Made by a program: the position numbers and the translations under genes
The notes under the pieces: generated by a model
Databases searched by the model: none
What the model saw: only the letters and a program-made list of their open reading frames with translations
Told to the model about the DNA's origin: nothing
Shown: positions 17,401-28,108 of the stretch, piece by piece
How the letters are laid out: the number at the start of each line of letters is the position of its first letter
How positions within the stretch are numbered: the stretch's first letter is position 1
NCBI GenBank assembly: GCA_016795485.1
Contig: JAEUHM010000003.1
Span: 153,347-217,346, forward strand
DNA length: 64,000 nucleotides
Source: Verrucomicrobiaceae bacterium
Lineage (GTDB): Bacteria > Verrucomicrobiota > Verrucomicrobiia > Verrucomicrobiales > Verrucomicrobiaceae
Direction of reading: 5' to 3'

Positions 17401-19283
17401 ACTGCACTCGCTGGCTGTTTCAATACTGACGCAACAGCGCGCAGAAGTTGGTCTCGCATGATGACGAACATGTCCGGCTCAGCGCCAAGACGGCCGTAGT
17501 AGATCGGGGTTTCGACACCTGGTTGGGTTGGTGCGAAGTTGTATTCTAGCACCTTTGTTTTTCCGGCCGGGGCAGTTGGATCCTCAAGCACGGTGATCCG
17601 AATCGTCAGCTCTGGTTGCTGAAGCGCCTGGGCGGCAGCGGACCGATCCTGAAGCCATTCATCAGCGCGCAGTCCGGCCATCCTTGACGCCATTGTATCC
17701 GCTTTAACCCGGTCGATTAAGGCACTGATGTCCCGCCCCGCTAACGAGCCCTTCCAAGTGGCAGTCGTTGGGTCGTAATCCAGAATCACGGGCGGGTTGG
17801 CGCCCAAAGCAATACTGATCTGCTTAAGCGCGAACTGGGTAAAGCGTGCTGGATAAAGCGACTTCCAAGGCGCGGCGTCTCTCGGAAAGGCGTTGATCAA
17901 CTGTGGGCTGATTTGGTAGACAAACGGTTCGTCGGCGTTCTTGGCATACCATTTTCCATCAGGGCCAGCACCGAACAGCAGTTCCTGCAAAAACTTGATC
18001 TCAGGCTGAACTGCAAACCCACCTTGGGAACTCGAAGTGACTGCTTCATTACTTGGAGTAGAGCCCTCGCTCCAGCCCATCTTCAAAAAGGGCTGGGCCA
18101 ATCCAAAGGGTTCGAGAGAAGATGCTGAGTCTGAGGCGAACGCAATGATCTCGTGCTCATTGAGCTGAGTCAGCAATCGTGAAACTCGGTCAGCATTAGC
18201 TGGTATCCATGCTCCGTGGCGCTGGACCTGCCAAAAGTCTGCATTCTTCCGCAAAGTGACTGAGGCAAGCGCGTTGCTCTCAATCTTCAGTCCGGTCACT
18301 CGGTCAGCATTGATTCGCACTAGGTGGTTGTCCCGAAGATCATTCAGGCGCTTCCAGAGAACCGACAAGTGTTCGTGGGAGACTTTGAATGAGCCCTTCC
18401 GGTGGGAAGCGCGTGCAGTTGTCTGTGGCGGGGTTGCCTGATCCGCAAGCGGATCAAGCGTGACTTCAATGGGTTTTGGCAGTGCTGGGCTGTGGAGAGC
18501 GATTTTGATCTGATTGGATGCAACAGGAGTGGAACTAGACTCACCCTGACTGATTTCTTGAATCTTTAGCCCCACCAAGGCCCCGAGAAACTGATTGATT
18601 CGGTCAGTGTGACCGCGGGTCTTCATCGGCTTCGTTATCTGCCAAGGCGCGCTTGGTTTCTCGCGGTGCATCTCAATGAAGCTTACTCCATTTTGCACAG
18701 TGATAGACGAGACGCCAGATGCAGGCATGTGAACCAGCGTGCGGTCCCTCCATTGCTCGGCGGGTGCTTTGAGCATGGAGGAAAGCTTAGTCCGAGCGAC
18801 GAAATGTTTTCGTTCACGACGACCAATCTGCGGCAACGAAATGTAACAGGCGCCTTCCAGGGCTGCATCGTGTCCCACCCAGCACTCCGCTAGCAATATC
18901 CCAGCTCCCAGCACCTTCATGTGCACTGCCGACTCTCCCAACCCCGTCATTTCCCAAGCTGAGGCCGACATCACGCTTTGATCAAGCTCCTCAAGCCACT
19001 CAGCCTCCGACAAAGCTTTGAGAAGCTCTGTCACGCGATCTGTGTCTGCCACATCATCTACGGGTGCACCAACGCGCCAGAAGAGTTCTCGCACTTTGAG
19101 ACTTGTGGTTGCAGTAGCGGACACAAGTTGAACTTCATCTGCCTGAGTTGGGTCAAACTTGAGCGGAGCACGTCTTTGTTGCTCCTTGACCGTGGTGGGA
19201 ACGGCCCATTTTTCCAACCGAAGCACGGCAAACACGACCGCACCGGCCAGCATTAGCAGAAGCAACGTCGTTCTTAAGTTCAT
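17391..19283 (-). CDS. DUF4340 domain protein (gliding/ABC-exporter-associated)
   Basis: 630 residues from the ATG at 19283, which overlaps the stop of the GldG-like gene (ATGA), so translational coupling is clear; the frame extends to 19358, inside the upstream gene. N-terminal transmembrane anchor (NLRTTLLLLMLAGAVVFAVL, ~2-21), then a long extracytoplasmic region with two DUF4340 copies, the first around 60-250 and the second around 330-480. DUF4340 proteins usually follow GldF/GldG-type ABC components, as here, and are thought to be part of the same exporter. Function not established. Confidence 0.85.
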   Translation of the reverse strand: MNLRTTLLLLMLAGAVVFAVLRLEKWAVPTTVKEQQRRAPLKFDPTQADEVQLVSATATTSLKVRELFWRVGAPVDDVADTDRVTELLKALSEAEWLEELDQSVMSASAWEMTGLGESAVHMKVLGAGILLAECWVGHDAALEGACYISLPQIGRRERKHFVARTKLSSMLKAPAEQWRDRTLVHMPASGVSSITVQNGVSFIEMHREKPSAPWQITKPMKTRGHTDRINQFLGALVGLKIQEISQGESSSTPVASNQIKIALHSPALPKPIEVTLDPLADQATPPQTTARASHRKGSFKVSHEHLSVLWKRLNDLRDNHLVRINADRVTGLKIESNALASVTLRKNADFWQVQRHGAWIPANADRVSRLLTQLNEHEIIAFASDSASSLEPFGLAQPFLKMGWSEGSTPSNEAVTSSSQGGFAVQPEIKFLQELLFGAGPDGKWYAKNADEPFVYQISPQLINAFPRDAAPWKSLYPARFTQFALKQISIALGANPPVILDYDPTTATWKGSLAGRDISALIDRVKADTMASRMAGLRADEWLQDRSAAAQALQQPELTIRITVLEDPTAPAGKTKVLEYNFAPTQPGVETPIYYGRLGAEPDMFVIMRDQLLRAVASVLKQPASAVQK

Positions 19284-20776
19284 GACGCTCGGCGGGATAC
19301 CCAAATCAACATGCCAACGGCAAGAATCGCCACAGGTCCGAGTATGGCGGTGACCCAAAACACAAGATCGCGTTGATTGGAGCTGAGTTGCACACGAAAA
19401 AGCGGTCGAGGCTTGGGAGTGATGCCTATCATCCGTTCGCGACTTATCATCCAGTTGAGTGAAGCAGCAACGAAGTCCTGGTTGGGCTCAAGAAGCGTCC
19501 GAGGATCTAGCAGAGTGGCATTTCCCACGACTACAAGTCGAGAGGTTTCAATCTGGAGGCGTTTATCGGTAATGGCACCTCTTTCAGCTGATGCAGCAAG
19601 ATACACCGGAGGCGTGATGTCACCTTCATCTGGAGCGGGCAGTTCATCCAAGAAGTTGAGTTCACCCCAGTAGCGATCACGGGCAGCCATTAGAGGCACA
19701 ACAGTGACAGAAGCCTCTCGCAGACTAGCATCATCCAAACGCAAATCGAGCGACTGCGTCTGTCCTGCGAGTGTCGTTGTCGCATCTCTCAGAGCACGGG
19801 TCAGCACGGCTTCCGAAGAGTAGCCAGCTTCGACAGACAGCTGTTTTTTCGGGCCTGAAGCAGTGCTCTCAGCGTACAGCACGCGGTCTCCTCGTGGTGT
19901 GACCCCAACCGATGACAAAAAGCGGTCTAAACGGGGAGTTTTCGATTGGGGGTCGAGCAAGAATAACATTCCGCTGCGGCGGCGTTCCCAGTAGTCGCGG
20001 ACGACACGCTCTTCAGCTTCCGATAGGTCATACCGCAAGCCAGCAAAGATCAATCCATGCCCATCATCAGGAACCGCAGAGATGCTCCCAAGTTGAATGG
20101 GCTCGCTCTTGAAGTTCTGCTGCTTGCCAAGTTCATTCAAGGAGTTGAGGACCGTATCAAAATCAGCTTCTGGACGCGCACCTTTGCCCGCAACGAGGTA
20201 AAACTTACGTTCACCACCTGTTAGAAGACCATCTAGTGCGGAGGTAATGGCGTCTTCTCCACGTAAAAAAATGTTAGGCCGCTCTTTGTCGGGACCCGGT
20301 GTGGCAATAACGAGTTCATCCTCATTGATGTAACGTGTGCGGCCAAGTGCTTTCAGCAATATGCCCGTCTTTTGCAACGTCAGGCCAGATGCTGCCTTAA
20401 CCTGCTCTGTGCGCTCGATATCCAGCGTTGGATCTAAGTAATCGACCTTGATCAGCTTTTTGCCGTGACGCCGATATTCCTCCGTCAGCGACACCACGTA
20501 ATCGTACAAGGACGAAGTGCGCGCCATGATGACCATGATCTCCACCTCTTTACTCAGTTTTCTCAGGTAGCTTGTCGTCGACGAACTCAGAGTGGAGGTC
20601 CCTGCCGGACTCAAATCTTTTCGAGAGTAGTAACGATGACTTAACACGTTGATCCCGCCAAAAATCACGATCGCAAGTGCTAGTTGGAGGATAACATTTA
20701 CGGCGATGCCAAGACGAGTCGGCACGCTACGAGGAGTGGGAGAGTTTCCGGCCATGGTTGTTGCTATGCCCTCCAT
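19280..20776 (-). CDS. GldG-like ABC-transporter auxiliary protein
   Basis: 498 residues from 20776 (an ATG at 20755 is also possible, eight bases after the preceding stop). Transmembrane segment near the N-terminus (~24-44), then a large extracytoplasmic domain with the family's SRKDLSPAGTSTLSSST and LDPTLDIERTEQ features, and a second transmembrane helix at the C-terminus (~470-490) followed by WVSRRAS. This is the GldG/'ABC-type uncharacterised transport' family (DUF7088-like N-domain). It is the middle gene of a GldF-GldG-DUF4340 operon. Confidence 0.85.
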   Translation of the reverse strand: MEGIATTMAGNSPTPRSVPTRLGIAVNVILQLALAIVIFGGINVLSHRYYSRKDLSPAGTSTLSSSTTSYLRKLSKEVEIMVIMARTSSLYDYVVSLTEEYRRHGKKLIKVDYLDPTLDIERTEQVKAASGLTLQKTGILLKALGRTRYINEDELVIATPGPDKERPNIFLRGEDAITSALDGLLTGGERKFYLVAGKGARPEADFDTVLNSLNELGKQQNFKSEPIQLGSISAVPDDGHGLIFAGLRYDLSEAEERVVRDYWERRRSGMLFLLDPQSKTPRLDRFLSSVGVTPRGDRVLYAESTASGPKKQLSVEAGYSSEAVLTRALRDATTTLAGQTQSLDLRLDDASLREASVTVVPLMAARDRYWGELNFLDELPAPDEGDITPPVYLAASAERGAITDKRLQIETSRLVVVGNATLLDPRTLLEPNQDFVAASLNWMISRERMIGITPKPRPLFRVQLSSNQRDLVFWVTAILGPVAILAVGMLIWVSRRAS

Positions 20777-21519
20777 CTGCGGAACTCCACCACCTGGTGC
20801 GTCAGTGCCAGAAACAGCAATGTGAGACTCCCATAGTAAACCAGAGGACGGGAATCGACCAGACCACTGGTAAATGTCCGAATGTGCTCTGAAGAAGAAA
20901 CATACTGCACAATGTCAGCCAAGGCCGGCGGTACATTGCGACCAACCTGAACGAACACGCCCAGCAAGAAGTGCATGAGGCACATGGTGAATGACATTAC
21001 GGCTGCAACGATCTGATTGGACGTCAGAGCAGAGGTGAATAAGCCTATCGCAAGGTTAAACATGCCCATGAATAACAAGATCACATAACTGCCAAGAAGT
21101 GGGCCTTTGGGGATGTCGATCTGACCGGCAGTCAACCAATCGACAAACCGAAAGTTACCATAGCTTGGAAGCCAGAGGAGGCAGTAGAAGATCACCGCGG
21201 CAGAGTACTTTGCTAGAATCACCTGTCCGGCCCTAACAGGAGCTGTAAGCAAAGTCTCAAGCGTGCCAAGCTTCTTTTCTTCCGAGAACAGTCGCATCGT
21301 GAGCAGCGGGAAGATGAAGAAATAAGAAAGCCAGAACCACCAAGAATAAAATGTCCAAGAGACAATCGAGCCATCACTCGGCTCGCCCTCAAGTTTCGCG
21401 AGAGCAGCACGAAACGAAAATCCGTTCAAAGCCGTTACCAACGCCAACACAACGTAAGCGACTGGCGAGACGAAAAACGCTCGCAGCTCTTTGGACAGCA
21501 GGATAAAAAAAAGTCGCAT
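20764..21519 (-). CDS. GldF-like ABC transporter permease
   Basis: 251 residues from the ATG at 21519. The upstream extension to 21627 is not conserved in character. Six hydrophobic segments; the first contains KELRAFFVSPVAYVVLA (ABC-2 permease signature), later an EEKKLGTLETLLTAPV stretch typical of ABC-2/GldF permeases. Overlaps the start of the GldG-like gene by 13 bases if that gene starts at 20776. The cognate ATPase is not encoded within the window. Confidence 0.88.
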   Translation of the reverse strand: MRLFFILLSKELRAFFVSPVAYVVLALVTALNGFSFRAALAKLEGEPSDGSIVSWTFYSWWFWLSYFFIFPLLTMRLFSEEKKLGTLETLLTAPVRAGQVILAKYSAAVIFYCLLWLPSYGNFRFVDWLTAGQIDIPKGPLLGSYVILLFMGMFNLAIGLFTSALTSNQIVAAVMSFTMCLMHFLLGVFVQVGRNVPPALADIVQYVSSSEHIRTFTSGLVDSRPLVYYGSLTLLFLALTHQVVEFRRWRA

Positions 21520-21724
21520 TAAGGGGGCGGTCTTTCTAGCACACCCAGCGCGTGCGGACAATGCAAAGAGAGGCTTTTTCACCCCGAGATATGCCATCTT
21601 TGACGAGTAACACCCGTGTCGCGTCACTTACGACTGTTGTAGATGTGGTGACTTCAAGCCCGGCTTTTGATCAGGATAGTGACAGGCTGTTAATTTGTGC
21701 AGTGCTGTGATGGGAATCCCGCAG

Positions 21725-23668
21725 CTAGATCTCCACCTGCTGTCCCAACTCGATCACGCGGCCCACGGGGATTTGGAAATACGTCGCGGGTTGTTGGGCG
21801 AGTTTGCTGGCGAGGGAGAAGAGGTGCTCGCGCCAGCGGGCCATGCCGGGACGGGCGCTGGGGATGATGATTTCGCGGCCGAGGAAGAAGGTGGACTTTT
21901 CCGGATCGACTTCGAGGTCGTGGTTCGAGCACTGGCGCAGCAGGCGCGGGACGTTCGGCGTTTGCATGAAGCCGGAGCGGCCGGTGATGCGCCAGAAATT
22001 TTCACCGAGCTTTTCGACCTCCACTCGGCGGCTCGGTGGCACCCAGGGCTCGTCCTCGGTGGTGAGGGTCATGAAGATGACGCGTTGATGGATGGCCTGG
22101 TAGTGCTTCAGGCTGTGCAGCAGCGCCACGGGCGTGCGTCCGGCGGTGCTGGTCATGAAAATGGCCGTGCCGGGCACTTTCACGACTTTGCCGGAGGCGA
22201 GACTCTCGATGAGCATCTCCTGCGAGATGGCGCTGCGATCCATGGAGGCCCGCACGAGCTTGCGACCGGTGGCCCAGGTGGTCATGAGAATGAAGATGGC
22301 CGCGCCTACGGCGAGCGGGAACCAGCCGCCGTCGAAGAACTTCACGAGGTTGGCACTGATGAAGGCGATCTCGATCGAAGCGAACACTGCGCACAGCGGC
22401 AGTGCTTTGAGCATGCTCCACTTCCACAGATGCCGCGCGGCGAAGTAAAAGAGGATCGTGGTGATGAGCATGGTCATCGTGACGGCTACGCCATACGCGG
22501 CGGCGAGATTGGACGAGGTGCGGAAGGCAAAAACGAGCGCGAGGCAGGCGAGCATGAGCGCCCAGTTCACCATCGGGATGTAGATCTGGCCGCGGGCATG
22601 CTCGGAGGTGTGGCGGATGTTGATGCGCGGCAGGTAGCCGAGCTGCACGGCGCTGAGCGTGAGCGAGTAGGTGCCGGTGATGAGCGCCTGCGACGCGATG
22701 ACAGTGGCGGCGGTGGCAAGCAGCACGAGCGGCAGCGTGGCCCAACTTGGAGCCATTTGGAAAAACGGCGCGTGAGCGAGCTCGGGCTGCTTCATCAACA
22801 GAGCGCCCTGGCCGAGGTAATTGAGCGCGAGAGCTGGCAAAACGAGCATGAACCAGCCGCGGCGGATCGGTCCGGCACCGAAGTGGCCCATGTCGGCATA
22901 CAAGGCCTCACCACCGGTCACGGCGAGGAAGACGCTGCCGAGGATGACGAAGCCCGCGTGGCCGCCGGTGGTCAAAAAGTGCCAGCCATGCCAAGGATTG
23001 AACGCGGCGAGGATTTCAGGCCCGCGCAGGAGTTGCGACACACCGAGCACGGCGAGGCTCACGAACCACAAACCGGTGATCGGACCGAAAAAGCGGCCCA
23101 CTTTGGCGGTGCCGAGAAACTGCACCGAAAACAGCACGATGAGGATGACGATCGTGATGCCCATGATGAGCCACTGCATCTGCTGGTTCCATGCTTCAGC
23201 CGCCAAGGCATCCGTCGGAGCCGCGCCGAGCAATCCGCCATCTTTGAGACCTTCCACGGCGCTCAAAACGGAGATGGCGGGCGTGATGATGCCATCGCCA
23301 AACAGCAACGCCGCACCAAACAAGCCCAGCAGCACCGCGAGAGCGCGGCGTTTCATCGTTTCACCCATGCGATGCGTGGCGAGAGCCATCAGCGAGAGCA
23401 CGCCGCCCTCGCCTTTGTTATCCGCCCGCAGGATGAAGACGAGGTATTTGACGCAGATGAGCAAAATCAGCGACCACAGCACCAACGAGACGACGCCGAG
23501 GATGTTCTCATGCGTGGTGGCGATGTGATGCGGGCTGTGCGGGCTGAAGCACTCCTTCAACGTGTAGATCGGCGAGGTGCCGATGTCCCCAAACACCACG
23601 CCGAGCGCCGCAATGACGAGCGTGGTGGTGGAGAGCTTGTGGAGGCCGTGCGAGTCGTTGTCTTTCAT
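21725..23668 (-). CDS. kup: Kup-type potassium transporter (second copy)
   Basis: 647 residues from the ATG at 23668; the open frame to 23839 is an extension through the leader. It has the Kup N-terminal signature ALGVVFGDIGTSPIYTL (~17-33), GDGIITPAISVLSAVEGL, and a C-terminal soluble domain with PATYFQIPVGRVIELGQQVEI. It differs clearly from the copy at 4090 and its codons are richer in G/C at third positions, which also produces a long antisense open frame (21695-23731). Single-gene unit; see the hairpin at 23673-23700. Confidence 0.95.
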   Translation of the reverse strand: MKDNDSHGLHKLSTTTLVIAALGVVFGDIGTSPIYTLKECFSPHSPHHIATTHENILGVVSLVLWSLILLICVKYLVFILRADNKGEGGVLSLMALATHRMGETMKRRALAVLLGLFGAALLFGDGIITPAISVLSAVEGLKDGGLLGAAPTDALAAEAWNQQMQWLIMGITIVILIVLFSVQFLGTAKVGRFFGPITGLWFVSLAVLGVSQLLRGPEILAAFNPWHGWHFLTTGGHAGFVILGSVFLAVTGGEALYADMGHFGAGPIRRGWFMLVLPALALNYLGQGALLMKQPELAHAPFFQMAPSWATLPLVLLATAATVIASQALITGTYSLTLSAVQLGYLPRINIRHTSEHARGQIYIPMVNWALMLACLALVFAFRTSSNLAAAYGVAVTMTMLITTILFYFAARHLWKWSMLKALPLCAVFASIEIAFISANLVKFFDGGWFPLAVGAAIFILMTTWATGRKLVRASMDRSAISQEMLIESLASGKVVKVPGTAIFMTSTAGRTPVALLHSLKHYQAIHQRVIFMTLTTEDEPWVPPSRRVEVEKLGENFWRITGRSGFMQTPNVPRLLRQCSNHDLEVDPEKSTFFLGREIIIPSARPGMARWREHLFSLASKLAQQPATYFQIPVGRVIELGQQVEI

Positions 23669-23672
23669 GACG

Positions 23673-23700
23673 CCCGCAGGCTCCGTGGCAGAGCTGCGGG
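23673..23700 (-). promoter_or_regulatory. Hairpin just upstream of the second kup start
   Basis: CCCGCA (23673-23678) pairs with TGCGGG (23695-23700), and GCTC pairs with GAGC inside it, leaving a seven-base loop. On the transcript it ends four bases before the ATG of kup, where a ribosome-binding site would be expected. It could control translation, or be chance in a GC-rich leader. It does not resemble the much longer ydaO c-di-AMP riboswitch. Confidence 0.25.
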
Positions 23701-23745
23701 TGCCAGTGAAGGCAAGTGTAAGAGGCGTTAAGAAGGTGTTAAAAG

Positions 23746-23779
23746 AAAAACCGCAGGTTCGGGTGAACCTACGGTTTTT
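23746..23779 (-). terminator. Rho-independent terminator of the cytochrome gene
   Basis: Two stacked arms, AAAAACCG/CGGTTTTT and AGGTTC/GAACCT, separated by one mismatch and closed by a GGGT loop. Read on the minus strand it ends in a T-rich tail continuing to about 23741. It sits 25 bases after the stop of the minus-strand gene at 23805. Confidence 0.85.
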
Positions 23780-23804
23780 GAAAACGGGTGGATGACGTGC
23801 TAGA

Positions 23805-24221
23805 TTACTCTTCGCCCTTCCAAGCGCCGAAGTTGGCACCTTCGGTGATCCATTTCTTGATCAACTCTTGCTGATCTTTAGTGAGACGATCACCTTTTGG
23901 AGGCATAGCCAGATCGTCATCAGCGGGAAGGGTGGTGGAGGTGTAAACGCTGCTCTTGGCGGCGTCACCTGGGACAACATCGCTACCCTCACTGCCGCCT
24001 TTCATCATCACGGCGGCTCCGTCCATGCGGAACTTACCTTTCGGCTTTTTCACTTTGCCATTCTTGTCGGTGTATTCTTTCTGATGGCACTCGAAGCAGC
24101 GCTCTTTGAAGATCGGGAGGATCTGCTTTTCGAAGTCGACTTTACCATCTGGGGTTTGTCCATTGCTAGCACCGGCCATTACGGCGACCGCAGCGAGGGA
24201 AGTCACAAGATATTTGATCAT
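23805..24221 (-). CDS. Small exported c-type cytochrome, PSCyt1-like
   Basis: 138 residues from the ATG at 24221; signal peptide MIKYLVTSLAAVAVMAGASNG. One CxxCH haem motif (CFECH, Cys42/Cys45/His46) sits in the FEKQILPIFKERCFECHQ context typical of planctomycete/verrucomicrobial PSCyt1 domains. A MPPKGDRL stretch supplies the distal methionine region (~110), and KDQQELIKKWITEGANFG is the standard end. Normally such a domain is fused to PSD1 (DUF1549/1553); here it stands alone downstream of the DUF1501 gene. The electron partner is unknown. Confidence 0.88.
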   Translation of the reverse strand: MIKYLVTSLAAVAVMAGASNGQTPDGKVDFEKQILPIFKERCFECHQKEYTDKNGKVKKPKGKFRMDGAAVMMKGGSEGSDVVPGDAAKSSVYTSTTLPADDDLAMPPKGDRLTKDQQELIKKWITEGANFGAWKGEE

Positions 24222-24304
24222 AGAGGGGGTGAATGTGGTTAGGGTTAAGGTGAGCGCTGGGCGGAGCAGCGAACGTGGATTTGTGGTCTCGGGAACCCAA
24301 ATGG

Positions 24305-25765
<1,461 letters not shown>

Positions 25766-25820
25766 CACAGGAATACAAACGAAGCTTGGACGACCGCATT
25801 TTCAGCCAGTGTGCGGCCGA

Positions 25821-26786
25821 TTAGCGTGGAACGGGCACTTGTTGGAGGATACGCTGGATGAGCTCAGAGATCGTGAGTCCCTCAATCTCAAACTCAGGGC
25901 GCAGAATGAGACGATGGCCGAGCACGGGTTCAGCCAGACTCCTGATGTCATCGGGACTCACAAAGTCTCGCTGGTCCAGCACCGCAAAAGCGCGACTCGC
26001 TTGGACGAGGGCAATGGTAGCGCGGGGGCCAGAGCCAACGAGTACCGCCTCATGCTGTCGGGTAGCACGCACGAGGTCCACTACGTAAGCTAGGAGTTCG
26101 TCCCTGACGGTTACTTGCTCCAAGGCCGCTTGCATCGCACCGATGCGATCTGCCGTGAGGACGGCCTGGACCTGGCCTGCAGAGAGGACTCGCTCTGGAG
26201 CGCTTGCGCCAAGAAGCCTTGTGGCGAGGTCGAGTTCTTCATCGCGCGTGGGATAGTCCACCTTTAGTTTGAACATGAAGCGGTCTTTTTGAGCTTCGGG
26301 TAAGGGATAGGTGCCCTCGTACTCTACAGGGTTCTGAGTTGCAAAAACGGTGAAGCTATCTGGAAGTGCGTGGGTTTCCGTGTCGATGGAGACAAGACGC
26401 TCCTGCATAGCCTGAAGCAAAGCGGACTGAGTCTTGGCAGGGGCTCGGTTGATTTCGTCTGCAAGAAGGAAACTGGTGAACACCGGGCCTTTCACCAGTT
26501 TGAACTCATTATCCTTCAAATTGAAGACACTGGTGCCTGTGATGTCAGCAGGCATGAGGTCTGGGGTAAATTGGATACGCGAGAAATCCACTCCGAGAAC
26601 TTGTGCCAAAGTCCTGACAAGAAGAGTCTTTCCCACTCCGGGAACACCTTCAAAGAGGACATGATTCCGAGTGAAAATGGCGATCAACGCATGATCGATA
26701 ACAGATTGCTGGCCGATGATGACCTTTGCGATCTCTTGGCGAGCAAGTTGGAGCGTTTGTTGGAGTTCAGGAATGCTGGCAGTCAT
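25821..26786 (-). CDS. MoxR-family AAA+ ATPase (first copy)
   Basis: 321 residues. Walker A GVPGVGKT (47-54), then PDLMPADITGTSVF, Walker B LLADEINR, FATQNPVEYEGTYPLPEAQKDRF (sensor region) and a C-terminal lid domain. MoxR ATPases act as chaperone-like partners of DUF58/vWA proteins. It is the last gene of a minus-strand operon that begins near 32521, with a 2-bp gap to DUF4350; no DUF58 gene is in this operon. Confidence 0.94.
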   Translation of the reverse strand: MTASIPELQQTLQLARQEIAKVIIGQQSVIDHALIAIFTRNHVLFEGVPGVGKTLLVRTLAQVLGVDFSRIQFTPDLMPADITGTSVFNLKDNEFKLVKGPVFTSFLLADEINRAPAKTQSALLQAMQERLVSIDTETHALPDSFTVFATQNPVEYEGTYPLPEAQKDRFMFKLKVDYPTRDEELDLATRLLGASAPERVLSAGQVQAVLTADRIGAMQAALEQVTVRDELLAYVVDLVRATRQHEAVLVGSGPRATIALVQASRAFAVLDQRDFVSPDDIRSLAEPVLGHRLILRPEFEIEGLTISELIQRILQQVPVPR

Positions 26787-26788
26787 GA

Positions 26789-28108
26789 TCAGGGTTTGCG
26801 GGATGGATGGAGAGTGTCGCGGATCTGCTGGTAGATCTTAGGGAAGTGATTAAAGGATGCGCTGCGGCCCAATGAGGTGTCTAGTTCACTGTTAGCCCGA
26901 GCAATCCTGTCGGTGGGAACTCGGGTAGACGCGCTAGCAGTACTTTGCCAGATGCTGAAGGCACGGCGCAAAAGTTGCTTGAACGGGATTCCACGTCGCA
27001 AGAGAGCCTCAAGTCCTGATGCCGCGCTCATCCCCGCTACGGCATCTCCCTTCCAGTGGCCAAGATCGACCGAAGGATCATGGGGAATCAAAGTGGAAAC
27101 TCCCCGCCAAATAATCAATCCGAACAGTGCAAGACAACCAAAAAACAAGCCGTGCATGTGGTAGCGTCGAGCCAAAGACATGATTCCCTCATCCTCGCCG
27201 ACCATGGAGCCGAGATGGGTCTCTTCAAATACAACCTTGGAGCATGGGCCGATGAGCCACGAGAGAAATGCTGGGTTAGGATCGCTCCAAAGCGCCTCAT
27301 TGCTGAGGAAGTAGCGGTCCGTGCAAACAACGACTGAGCCAAGACCCGCTTTACGCTCCATGATGACAGGTTCTCCCAGAGCGGTAGCGATGACCTTCCA
27401 TGGCGATGTTTCTGATGGAGCGGATTCCGAATCCTTTGTGTCTTTCGAGCGCGGATCCTCGGTGCTGAGCGAATAGATGCTGTGCCAGGAAGGCAAATCC
27501 AAGCCGACGAGAGGTGAGTTAGGCGAGGGCATGATCGGAACGCCCTCCTTATCCATTACAATGGCATTTTGCGGGTAAACCGTGAAGAGGTTGAAACCGG
27601 AACTATTCTTTACCTTGGGCTCGGTCTTTTTATCGTTGGCATCTGATTTAGCACTGCTTTTTCGGTGACCACTCCTGGAACGATTGATGTTCTCCCACGG
27701 TATCGTGCTTCCGTGAAGTGATGGCATCGTCACAATCATTCGAGTTCCATCCGCCACAATGCGCTGTATTTCGTCAGCTAGGCCCTTGTCGTCCTCTGAG
27801 AACTCAAATGCTGGCAATCCTGCAAACAGCATGGCTTGCCCTGGATGGCTTTCGATGCGGTGAGGTGGACGGAAGTTACGTTCCACTGTTAGGCCGGGAA
27901 TGCGCTGGAGGGATTCATAGAGAGCTCTGGTGCCGAGTGGATCTGTCCGTAGCGAACTGTACTGAGGATACATCTCGCCTGAATCGAGCCTGATACTCAT
28001 CATTTGGTACAAGTACCAAATGGATCCTGCAATGGCTCCTACGAGCACGACGAGAGCCATCTGCCGTCTCCATGGGCTTGCTGGAGCTACGTTAGCTGGC
28101 TGTGCCAT
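26789..28108 (-). CDS. DUF4350 domain membrane protein
   Basis: 439 residues: an N-terminal transmembrane helix (~14-34), then a GTRALYESLQRIPG stretch and the DUF4350 region with MLFAGLPAFEFSEDD and MIVTMPS; a Lys/Ser-rich loop around 150-185; a second transmembrane helix near residues 315-335 (FFGCLALFGLIIWRGV). The soluble part is probably extracytoplasmic. DUF4350 proteins are usual members of MoxR/DUF4129 operons in which function is unknown. Its start overlaps the end of the DUF4129 gene by 17 bp. Confidence 0.85.
   Translation of the reverse strand: MAQPANVAPASPWRRQMALVVLVGAIAGSIWYLYQMMSIRLDSGEMYPQYSSLRTDPLGTRALYESLQRIPGLTVERNFRPPHRIESHPGQAMLFAGLPAFEFSEDDKGLADEIQRIVADGTRMIVTMPSLHGSTIPWENINRSRSGHRKSSAKSDANDKKTEPKVKNSSGFNLFTVYPQNAIVMDKEGVPIMPSPNSPLVGLDLPSWHSIYSLSTEDPRSKDTKDSESAPSETSPWKVIATALGEPVIMERKAGLGSVVVCTDRYFLSNEALWSDPNPAFLSWLIGPCSKVVFEETHLGSMVGEDEGIMSLARRYHMHGLFFGCLALFGLIIWRGVSTLIPHDPSVDLGHWKGDAVAGMSAASGLEALLRRGIPFKQLLRRAFSIWQSTASASTRVPTDRIARANSELDTSLGRSASFNHFPKIYQQIRDTLHPSRKP

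Noticed and set aside
21695..23731. A 678-residue open frame on the plus strand opposite the second kup
   Set aside because: It is a mirror of GC-rich kup codons, with no domain, no start signal and a composition heavy in Arg, Glu and His; kup on the other strand is unmistakable.
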